From Candidatus Ozemobacteraceae bacterium (GTDB lineage Bacteria > Muiribacteriota > Ozemobacteria > Ozemobacterales > Ozemobacteraceae), in the NCBI GenBank assembly GCA_035373905.1, contig DAOSOK010000001.1, positions 144,262-208,261 of the forward strand: a stretch of 64,000 nucleotides of DNA. Reading direction: 5' to 3'. This document shows, one piece after another, positions 50,388 to 57,786 of this stretch. The notes beneath the pieces were generated by a model. It was given only the letters and a program-made list of their open reading frames with translations. It was not told the origin of the DNA and ran no database searches. Each line of letters begins with the position of its first letter. The stretch's first letter is position 1. A program made the position numbers and the translations under genes.

Positions 50388-51052
50388 GCTGCGCCTCCAT
50401 CGGCCGATTCGCGTTCCAGTTGGTCGATCGTGCGACGGATGAGGGCATGGTGTTTCTCGTCGTCGAGCGAGGCTTCCACAACGCGTTCCGCCGCCGCCAT
50501 CGTCAGGCGCACGACTTCTTCGCGAAGCTGAACCCACGATTTCTGACGTTCGATGGAAATATCGTGCTGAGCCTTGTCGAGAACCCCGGCCGCTTTGGCC
50601 TTGGCTTCTGCAAGGATCTCGTCACGGGAAGCCTGAGCGTCGCTGATCGCCTTCTGGCGAATCTGATAGGCTTCCTGTTCGATGCCCGCAAGTTTTTTCT
50701 CGTACTGTGCCTTGATCTCGGCGGCCTCTCGATTCTTGCCTTCGGCCGCGTCCATCGCTTCGCCGATCCGCTGGCGACGCTCCTCGAGAACACCCCTGAT
50801 GGGCGTGAACAGGAAACGGTTGAGGACGAACATGAGAATGAAGAAGTTCAATACCTGCGACGCGAGAATGCGCACGTCGATGTCGAACATCCCCGCCTCA
50901 CCGTGTCCGCCGGCTTGAGCGGCTCCGTGCGAGGCTTCAGCCGTCATCGCTGAAGTCGGGGCCAGTTCAGCAGCGGACAGCGTCATCTGGAACGGGCTGA
51001 CGAGGCAGAACAGGACGATGAGAAGGCCTAACGGCAGTCGAATTCGAGACAT
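50384..51052 (-). CDS. atpF: ATP synthase b subunit with an N-terminal signal-like extension
   Basis: 222 residues from the ATG at 51052 (GGAGG six bases upstream). The usual b subunit starts near the membrane helix, here at about residue 62 (ILASQVLNFFILMFVLNRFLFTPI), followed by a long charged helix (EERRQRIGEAMDAAEGKNREAAEIKAQYEKK and onward). Ahead of it lie about 60 extra residues: a signal-peptide-like stretch (LPLGLLIVLFCLVSPFQMTLSAAE) and an Ala/Gly/His linker. The extension may be cleaved or form a second membrane helix. Confidence 0.93.
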   Translation of the reverse strand: MSRIRLPLGLLIVLFCLVSPFQMTLSAAELAPTSAMTAEASHGAAQAGGHGEAGMFDIDVRILASQVLNFFILMFVLNRFLFTPIRGVLEERRQRIGEAMDAAEGKNREAAEIKAQYEKKLAGIEQEAYQIRQKAISDAQASRDEILAEAKAKAAGVLDKAQHDISIERQKSWVQLREEVVRLTMAAAERVVEASLDDEKHHALIRRTIDQLERESADGGAA

Positions 51053-51102
51053 GATCAACCTCCGTCCGGGATCAGAATTCCCGGGAGGATTTGCAACGCC
51101 GG

Positions 51103-51348
51103 TCACCAGCGGACGAAGAGGAGAATGAGGGAGACGAGCAGGCAGTAGATCGCCAGTGATTCGATCATGGCGAGGCCGATGATCATCGTGAAGCGCAGTT
51201 CGCCGACCAGGTCGGGCTGGCGTGCCATGCTGTCGCAGGCCTGCTTGACGGCCATGCCCTGGGCGATGGCGGCGGCGCTGCAGCCGATGCTGACGGCAAA
51301 TGCGGCACTGAGGGCTTCGGCAACACGTAGGAGGGTGATGGGTTCCAT
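51103..51348 (-). CDS. atpE: ATP synthase c subunit with Na+-type ligand residues
   Basis: 81 residues, two-helix hairpin with the polar loop MARQPDL. The ion-binding carboxylate is Glu63 in MIESLAIY. Gln30, Glu63, Ser64 and Tyr68 match, with identical spacing, the Na+-site residues Gln32, Glu65, Ser66 and Tyr70 of Ilyobacter tartaricus; the Thr at the next position of that site is Leu here. H+-type c subunits normally have Ala or Gly after the carboxylate. Na+ coupling is therefore likely but not proven. Confidence 0.96.
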   Translation of the reverse strand: MEPITLLRVAEALSAAFAVSIGCSAAAIAQGMAVKQACDSMARQPDLVGELRFTMIIGLAMIESLAIYCLLVSLILLFVRW

Positions 51349-51350
51349 AC

Positions 51351-52079
51351 TTATATCTCCTTGACTGGATGAGTTGCGTGAGATTTGTCACCGTCTCCGG
51401 CGTGCCCGTCGGCATGATGGGCGGCTCCGGAAACATAGATCCCTGAAAGAATGGTGAAGACCATGGCCTGGATGACGCTGGTGAAGATGGCCATGAACAT
51501 CATGGGAAGCGGAACGAGGAAAGGGAAGAGATAGATGGTCAGGACGAGGATGACGACGTCTTCGCCCATGATGTTTCCGAACAGGCGAAGCGTCAGGCTG
51601 ATCGGACGGGCAAGTTCGCCGATGACGTGAATCGGGAACATCAGTGGGCCCATCCACCAGACGTCACCCCAGAAATGTTTGAGATAGCCGAGGCCCTGTC
51701 GGGTGAAACCGAGGTAATGGGTCATGAGGAAGATCACCAGTGCCATCGCGAGGCAGTTGGAAAAGACGCTTGTGGGCGACTTGAGCCCAGGGATGATGCC
51801 GAGCAGATTTTCGGAGAGGATGTAGAGGAAGACCGTTCCGAAGAAGGGAACGAACTCGGCCGCCAGATCGGGGCCGACGATCGTCGTGACAAACCCTTCG
51901 AGCTGTTCGTATATCCACTCCGCCAGGTTCTGGAGCGGCCTGGGAACCAAATCGACGCGCCGCGTCGCCAGCAGCGCGAACAGGCCGAGAGTTGCCGTGA
52001 TGAGGAGCGGCAGGACAACTCCGGGGGGAAGGGGAATGAAGCCGAGAAGATAAAATATCTTGCTCTCTAATTCATGCAT
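51351..52079 (-). CDS. atpB: ATP synthase a subunit
   Basis: 242 residues with five to six membrane helices. The essential stator Arg is in ELARPISLTLRLFGNIMGEDVV. LSENLLGIIPGLKSPTS is another family motif. The C-terminus carries an unusual His/Asp-rich tail (SGAAHHADGHAGDGDKSHATH). It forms the ion half-channels next to the c-ring. It overlaps atpI by eight bases. Confidence 0.96.
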   Translation of the reverse strand: MHELESKIFYLLGFIPLPPGVVLPLLITATLGLFALLATRRVDLVPRPLQNLAEWIYEQLEGFVTTIVGPDLAAEFVPFFGTVFLYILSENLLGIIPGLKSPTSVFSNCLAMALVIFLMTHYLGFTRQGLGYLKHFWGDVWWMGPLMFPIHVIGELARPISLTLRLFGNIMGEDVVILVLTIYLFPFLVPLPMMFMAIFTSVIQAMVFTILSGIYVSGAAHHADGHAGDGDKSHATHPVKEI

Positions 52080-52494
52080 GTGTCGTCCCCGAATCGGACT
52101 TTTTCAAGTCGAGCATGATGACTGCGGCTGCTCCGACGATTCCCAGCTGGCTCGACAGAAGCCCGCCGAGGACCTGAATCAGATTCAGCCCGAGTCCGTA
52201 CAGAACCAAGATGATGAGAAACAAACCGATGATCTTGAACATGGAATACATCGCACCCTTCGCCATCACGACCCGGTTCGACCCGGGCTGCATGTTGCCG
52301 ACGGTGATGGTCAGGATGTGAAAGCTGCCGAGTCCGAGTCCCATACCGATCAGCGTGCCCCACCAGAGTTGCTTCCAGCCCACCATCCCGATCGTCAGGA
52401 TGATGACGCTGAGACCGAGCCCAAGCAGATAGACCGTACGCTGAAAACGAACGATCAGTTGCTGGGAAACGGGGTTTTCACCGGCCACGGACAT
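52072..52494 (-). CDS. atpI: ATP synthase subunit I-like protein
   Basis: 140 residues from the ATG at 52494 (AAGGAG upstream). Four hydrophobic helices (TVYLLGLGLSVIILTIGMV, WWGTLIGMGLGLGSFHILTI, MFKIIGLFLIILVLYGLG, VLGGLLSSQLGIVGAAAVIML), typical of the UncI/AtpI family that helps assemble the c-ring. It overlaps atpZ by 17 bases and atpB by eight. Confidence 0.78.
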   Translation of the reverse strand: MSVAGENPVSQQLIVRFQRTVYLLGLGLSVIILTIGMVGWKQLWWGTLIGMGLGLGSFHILTITVGNMQPGSNRVVMAKGAMYSMFKIIGLFLIILVLYGLGLNLIQVLGGLLSSQLGIVGAAAVIMLDLKKSDSGTTHA

Positions 52495-52672
52495 CCATGC
52501 TCCTTCGCAATACCAGCCACGCGTTTCGGATCGCGGCTGCAAGCCCGAAAACGGCTCCGATGCACAAGCCCCACGGATCGGTCCCGGCATACCGGTCGAA
52601 CGCGAAGCCGAAGGTTATTCCCAGGCCCAGGGCAACTCCGATGTTGATCCCGAGCGTGAGAACGGGGCCCAT
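52478..52672 (-). CDS. atpZ: AtpZ-like small membrane protein
   Basis: 64 residues with two short helices (LGINIGVALGLGITFGFAFDRYAGTDPWGLCIGAVFGLAAAIRNAW), the AtpZ/AtpI family 'ATPase gene 1' pattern with the DRxxGTxPWGLxxG loop. AtpZ and AtpI aid c-ring assembly and possibly Mg2+ uptake. It is the first gene of the ATP synthase operon; the 138-base gap upstream shows no clear promoter or terminator. Confidence 0.8.
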   Translation of the reverse strand: MGPVLTLGINIGVALGLGITFGFAFDRYAGTDPWGLCIGAVFGLAAAIRNAWLVLRRSMDVRGR

Positions 52673-52810
52673 TTCTGCCAGCCGTTCTTTCCAGGACGGC
52701 CCTGAACGATCATGTGCGACGGGAGCCCACCTCGAATTGGTTTTCCGCTTTTTTCACTACGTCTCAAGCATCGGCAGGAAATGCGAAAAACCGAAGGCTG
52801 AAGGAGAAAG

Positions 52811-54802
52811 TCAGCTCGCGACTCCGAGGGTGGGACGGTGACCCTTGATGTCCTCCACGTAGCAGCGGAGGAGTTCCGCGACGCTCCATGCCTGAGCGAA
52901 ACAGCCCGCGGCTGCGTGCGGCGGGTCTGCATCGAACACTTCGGAGATGCTGCCGACGCAGCCTTCCTGCTCGAGATGGAGCTTGAACGGCTCGATCATG
53001 TGGGAGGCGCGCAGCTGAGCTTCCATCGAGGCGTTGTGCGCCTTGAGATAGGCCGTGATGAAGGGGCCGATCAGATAGCCCCAGACGGTTCCCTGGTGAT
53101 AGGCCTTGTCCCGGGTGAGGCGGTCACCGCCGAACCTCGGAGTATACGCCCTCTCGAAGGGGGCGAGGCTCCTCAGTCCGTGCGAAGTATACAGATGTCT
53201 ATAGACAGTGTCCACGACGCTTCGTTCCTCGGCCTGCTCGAGAACCGAAAACGGCAGGAATACGGCGAAAATCTGATTCGGCCGGAGCGAGCGGTCGGGA
53301 GTTCCGTCGTGGGCGATCACGTCGTGGAGAGATTCCGTCTCGGGATTCCAGAACCGGCGCCTGAACGAGGCGCGGACTTTTCGCGCGAGAGCCGAGATGT
53401 CGTGCGAGGGCATGCCGTACGTGTCCAGAAGATGCGTCAGCAGGCGCAGGGCGTTATACCAGAGGGCGTTGACTTCGACGGCTTTCCCATGCCGGGGGGT
53501 GACGACGAACTCGTCGACTTTCGCGTCCATCCAGGTGAGTTGGACGAGTTCGTTGCCTGCGAGGATGAGGCCGTCGTTGTGGTCCATGCCGATGTCATAC
53601 CGCGTGCCGGTGATGAAGGCTTCTATGATCGCCTGCATCGATGCGAGAAGATGCTCCCTGACGAAATCATAATCTTCGGTATATTCGAGAAAACGGTGGA
53701 CGGCGTGAAAAAACCAGAGTGATGCATCGACACTGTTATATAACGCATCGGATCCATGATCGGCGAAGCAGTTGGGGACGAGACCGTCTCGTATCGAGAG
53801 GGCGAAGGTTCTGAGGATCGAACGGGCATCGTCGAATCTGCCCGTCACCAGCGTCAGTCCAGGAAGGGAGATCAGACTGTCTCGCCCCCAGTCGGAAAAC
53901 CACGGATACCCGGCGATGATCGAACGGCTTTGAGTGCTGCGGCGGTCGACGATGAACTGGTCGGCCGCCAGGAGGAGGCGCCGGATCATCGGATCCTCCG
54001 TCGGGAACATCTCGATGATCTGTTCCTGCCGCTGTTCCTCGCGTTTTCGCAGATCCACCGGATTGAACGCATGGATCGGTTCGTCCGAGAACAGCACCGA
54101 GGCGGAACCGTGCAGGTTCTGGATCCGGAGATAGCCGTTGGAGAAGTCGTCCTCATGGGACTCGAGACCGCGGGCGGCCTCTTCCGACAGGAAATTCGCC
54201 GTTTCCCAGCGCGCATCCGGAACGAATCCGCCACGGTCCCATGCCATGTGGACGGTCGGGGCGTTGGCGAACGGCTGGAGTTTGAGCGAGTTGTCGGTGA
54301 CCTGCGTGTTGTCGAGAAAGCCGGCGTTCCTGTAGGTCGTGCCATGAAAATCTCTGAACAGGAAGTGCGGGCGCAGGCGGAGCTCGATCTCGTGTCCGCC
54401 GTTCATGATCTTGTAGGTCACGACGGTCGAGTTTTGGCCGTAGATCATGAAGAGGCTCTTCACCACGAGCACGTCTCCGAGCTGCCAGGTCCAGGTCGGA
54501 ATGGGATCCGTGGTGAACCGCTCCAGGTGCAGATGGCCGAGCGGATGGGCGCCGCCGGCGGGGCGGGCGGTGAACAGGGGATACTCGCAACCGTCGATCA
54601 GCAGCGTCTCGGTAATGCGCGACACCAGCGCGATCCGCTCGACGGGTGGCCTCCTGGCGGCGATGAGGACGCCGTGATAGCGCCTGGTATTCAAGCCGAT
54701 GACCGTGGAGCCGGCAAAGCCGCCGAGTCCGTTCGTGACGAGCCACTCGAGTTGAGAAGCGCGCATGAGATCACCGAGAATGCGACGACCGAAAGCTGCC
54801 AT
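52811..54802 (-). CDS. Glycogen debranching enzyme (amylo-alpha-1,6-glucosidase, GH133-like)
   Basis: 663 residues from the ATG at 54802, chosen for GGGGAGG seven bases upstream rather than the longer frame from 54868. The N-terminal beta-rich domain starts LEWLVTNGLGGFAGSTVIGLNTRRYHGVLIAA; the catalytic (alpha/alpha)6 domain has IIAGYPWFSDWGRDSLISLPGLTLVTGR, SVDASLWFFHAVHRF, TWMDAKVDEFVVTPRHGKAVEVNALWYNAL, and DKAYHQGTVWGYLIGPFI. It hydrolyses the alpha-1,6 glucose left at glycogen branch points. No other glycogen gene adjoins it, but GH13 is nearby. Confidence 0.92.
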   Translation of the reverse strand: MAAFGRRILGDLMRASQLEWLVTNGLGGFAGSTVIGLNTRRYHGVLIAARRPPVERIALVSRITETLLIDGCEYPLFTARPAGGAHPLGHLHLERFTTDPIPTWTWQLGDVLVVKSLFMIYGQNSTVVTYKIMNGGHEIELRLRPHFLFRDFHGTTYRNAGFLDNTQVTDNSLKLQPFANAPTVHMAWDRGGFVPDARWETANFLSEEAARGLESHEDDFSNGYLRIQNLHGSASVLFSDEPIHAFNPVDLRKREEQRQEQIIEMFPTEDPMIRRLLLAADQFIVDRRSTQSRSIIAGYPWFSDWGRDSLISLPGLTLVTGRFDDARSILRTFALSIRDGLVPNCFADHGSDALYNSVDASLWFFHAVHRFLEYTEDYDFVREHLLASMQAIIEAFITGTRYDIGMDHNDGLILAGNELVQLTWMDAKVDEFVVTPRHGKAVEVNALWYNALRLLTHLLDTYGMPSHDISALARKVRASFRRRFWNPETESLHDVIAHDGTPDRSLRPNQIFAVFLPFSVLEQAEERSVVDTVYRHLYTSHGLRSLAPFERAYTPRFGGDRLTRDKAYHQGTVWGYLIGPFITAYLKAHNASMEAQLRASHMIEPFKLHLEQEGCVGSISEVFDADPPHAAAGCFAQAWSVAELLRCYVEDIKGHRPTLGVAS

Positions 54803-54955
54803 GTCCGTTCCTCCCCGGGAGCAAGCCGAATGACATTCGTTATATCGGGTTTTTCGAAACTTTGCCACCCGTGAAAATCATACCATCGGGCGGATCCGAA
54901 CCGCGCATGATAGATTGGAAAAAACTTCCGGTAGCTTGTGAACGGGGAGGAACTC

Positions 54956-57709
54956 ATGATCCGGCGAATGCTATCGAGGCGATGCTGCTTCGTGTTCCTA
55001 GTCCTTCTTGCCGTGACCGTCCAGGCGGAACCTGTTGATGGCACGCACCCGATTCTCGCCATGCAGTTCAGGGCGATCCAGCGGCAGGGGGAAGGCCTCG
55101 CGGCGATGTCCATGAAAAATCTCGACGGGGCGCTGAGTGCCTATCTCGATATCGCGTCCATAAGCCGGGAAACACTTCGGATCTACGAGGCGCTGCGACC
55201 GGAAGAGCGGCAATTGTTCGAGCCGACCGCCCGAATGGCCTCGGAATCGATCATCACGTCCATGCTGGATGCATCATCGATCTATTGCCAGCAGAAGAAA
55301 TTCGACAAGGCCGAGTCGGTCCTGAACGAAGCTGGCCTGATGGCGGAAACATGCGATAATCAGCTCATTCGCCGCCAGTGCGTTCTCAAGCTGGCCGATC
55401 TCAAATGGCTGAGCAGAAATTTTATTGCGGCCGGTTTGCTCTACGAACGCCTGCTGCGGGAGCAGGAACCCGGAGTCATGAGCGACCCCCGGTGGGGCGT
55501 TTCCCCCGCGCCCGAAGGGAACAGGGGTTTTGATCTTCTGGAACAGACATCGAATCTCACCGAAGCATTGACCTGCTGGTCGGTTTATATCCAGCTTGCG
55601 AGCCTGTATACCTTCATCAACGATCCGAAAAACGCTCTCCGGATCTATGGTATGCCGGGATTTCTCCGGCTGAGAGACTGGCTGGAACACATCGCCGACG
55701 CCTGTTCGCCCTCCGACGACGGTTCGCCACAGGCCTTCCTGGGATGGGCTGCGAAAATGTTTCCCGCGTATTACCACATCGGGAAGGGAACGGTTCTGCA
55801 GCGCTTTGAACGGCATGCGGAAGCGCTCGCCGAATTTGCGTCGGCTTCGTCCCTGATCGGGAATCATGGGTTTGCCGAGGTGCGTTTCTCGATCCAGACC
55901 CTGCGGGGCGCAACGCTTCAGAAAGCGGGCCGCCTCGACCAGGCGATCGGACTTTTCCGGGAGGCCGTCGGACTGACGTCGAGCATGAGCGCCGGCATCC
56001 GGGAGATGGCCGAGTGTTATGCGTGCATCTATCTCGCCGATGCTCTGATCGAGAAACATCGGATCGACGATGCAGAGTCATGGATTGCCCGAGCTGAAAA
56101 ACTCGCCCGGCTCATCGACGAGCCACGGCAGTTGTGGGACGTCTTGTTCCTGAAAGGACGGGCATGCCAGGCTCGGGGCAAGTTGGATGAGGCCAGGGAA
56201 GCTTACGCGGAGTCGATCGAGCAGATCGAGACGTTTCGCGCCCAGCTTACCCTCGAGCGCCTGAAGCGGGATTACATGGCCACCAGGACGCGCGTCTACG
56301 AGGCCATGGTGCGCGTGCTTCTCGACTTGGGGCGGCCGTATGAGGCATTGTCGTATGTGGAACGCGCGAGAGCGAGGGCTTTCGTGGACCTTTTTGGATC
56401 CACCGACAAACGGCGCTTACTGAAACCGCACGAGCGCGAGCGACTCGAGCCTGAGTTCGACCGGCTCGAACAGCACCGCATGCAGTTTGACGAGTTCCAG
56501 AACGAGATCGACCGACAGCTGAGGGGCGTGCCGGGCGCACCGGCTGATCGCCGCGGACTGGAATTCATCCAGACGCTCGGCCGGCAGGCGGACGAATTGA
56601 GAAGGGACGAGGACCGCCTGTTCGATCTTGCAGGAAGCGAATTTGCCGCCTTTTCGACGGTCAACACGGTTCCTCTCGAGGCAATCGAAGGGCTGATCGA
56701 TGCGGATACCGCGCTGATCGAATACTATCGCAGCCCGTCGGGCAACGTGGTGTGGGCGTTCGCGCTGGGGGCGGAGGAGTTGAAACGAAAACGTCCGGCT
56801 GTCGTTTCGCTCGCCTGGCCCGATGATCGGCTCACCCGGGAAGTGGCCGCGTTCAGAAATCTTATCATGGCAGAGACCGGTTCACATACGCAGGACGTGC
56901 AGGGAAAATCACAATCGCTGTACAACGTTCTGATCGCTCCTGTCGAACCTCTCCTCGCAGGGAAAAAACGCCTGGTGCTCGTTCTCCATGGAACCCTGCA
57001 TTTCCTCCCGTTCGCCGCGCTCGAAGATGAAAACGGTCGCGCCCTTGTGGAGCGGTTCTCCCTCATCCATCTTCCTTCGGCGAACGCCTTCCGGTTCTGC
57101 CGGCAGAAGAACCGGCGCAAACGCGAATCGCTGTTTGCCTTCGCCTTTGGGGCATGTCGGATGGACAATCTCGATCAGCTTCCGAACACGATTCACGAAG
57201 TCGAGGCGGTGGGATCGCTCTTTTCTCCCGACAGGCGATGCGTGATCGCGACCGGTTCCATGTCTCCCGAAACATTCGCGCTCGAGGCGGGCGGCCGGGA
57301 TGTCATCCATCTGGCGACTCACGGTCTGTTGAATCCGGCGATGCCCATGGAATCGGCCGTCATGCTCGGGACGGCGCCGATGAAGGTGAAGGACGTTGCG
57401 GCGCTCGAACTGCATGCCGGGCTCGTCACGTTGAGCGCCTGCCAGACAGCCATGGGAAAAATATACGGAGGCGATGAGATCGTCGGACTTACCCGCTCGT
57501 TCATGTATGCGGGCACGCCGACGGTCCTTTCGAGCCTGTGGCCCGTCGCCGATGCATCTTGCGCCGAGCTGATGAAAGGCTTTTACACTCGGCTTATGGC
57601 AGGTGCCGGAAAAGACGAGGCTCTTCGCGGCGCCCAGCTGGAGCTGCGGGCAGCGTATCCCTCCCCGTTCCATTGGGCCCCTTTCATTCTCACCGGCGAC
57701 TGGGAGTGA
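54956..57709 (+). CDS. Secreted TPR-CHAT protein, putative caspase-like protease
   Basis: 917 residues from the ATG at 54956 (GGGAGG five bases upstream). A signal peptide (about 1-26, ending VTVQAEP) is followed by about 450 residues of helical TPR-like repeats (KFDKAESVLNEAGLM, RHAEALAEFASASSLIG, RLDQAIGLFREAVGL, RIDDAESWIARAEKL, KLDEAREAYAESIEQ). A helical linker follows, and then the CHAT domain (about 640-915). The predicted His-Cys dyad is intact: His789 in HLATHGLL and Cys829 in VTLSACQTAMGKIYGGDEIVGLTRSFMYAGTPTVLSSLWPV. CHAT proteases are caspase relatives; TPR-CHAT is the architecture of the CRISPR-linked Craspase, but no CRISPR genes are here and this one carries a signal peptide. 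Target unknown. Confidence 0.9.
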   Translation: MIRRMLSRRCCFVFLVLLAVTVQAEPVDGTHPILAMQFRAIQRQGEGLAAMSMKNLDGALSAYLDIASISRETLRIYEALRPEERQLFEPTARMASESIITSMLDASSIYCQQKKFDKAESVLNEAGLMAETCDNQLIRRQCVLKLADLKWLSRNFIAAGLLYERLLREQEPGVMSDPRWGVSPAPEGNRGFDLLEQTSNLTEALTCWSVYIQLASLYTFINDPKNALRIYGMPGFLRLRDWLEHIADACSPSDDGSPQAFLGWAAKMFPAYYHIGKGTVLQRFERHAEALAEFASASSLIGNHGFAEVRFSIQTLRGATLQKAGRLDQAIGLFREAVGLTSSMSAGIREMAECYACIYLADALIEKHRIDDAESWIARAEKLARLIDEPRQLWDVLFLKGRACQARGKLDEAREAYAESIEQIETFRAQLTLERLKRDYMATRTRVYEAMVRVLLDLGRPYEALSYVERARARAFVDLFGSTDKRRLLKPHERERLEPEFDRLEQHRMQFDEFQNEIDRQLRGVPGAPADRRGLEFIQTLGRQADELRRDEDRLFDLAGSEFAAFSTVNTVPLEAIEGLIDADTALIEYYRSPSGNVVWAFALGAEELKRKRPAVVSLAWPDDRLTREVAAFRNLIMAETGSHTQDVQGKSQSLYNVLIAPVEPLLAGKKRLVLVLHGTLHFLPFAALEDENGRALVERFSLIHLPSANAFRFCRQKNRRKRESLFAFAFGACRMDNLDQLPNTIHEVEAVGSLFSPDRRCVIATGSMSPETFALEAGGRDVIHLATHGLLNPAMPMESAVMLGTAPMKVKDVAALELHAGLVTLSACQTAMGKIYGGDEIVGLTRSFMYAGTPTVLSSLWPVADASCAELMKGFYTRLMAGAGKDEALRGAQLELRAAYPSPFHWAPFILTGDWE

Positions 57710-57786
57710 GGGGCGTTTCGCCCGGGCGCGAAAGGGGCCGGTAGGGTATACTTGTCGCCGCGCCGCTGCGCCACGGAGAAAAGAAC

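Noticed and set aside
54956..57709. Craspase (CRISPR-guided caspase) function for the TPR-CHAT protein
   Set aside because: No CRISPR array or Cas genes are present in the window, and the protein has a signal peptide, which does not fit a cytoplasmic CRISPR partner.
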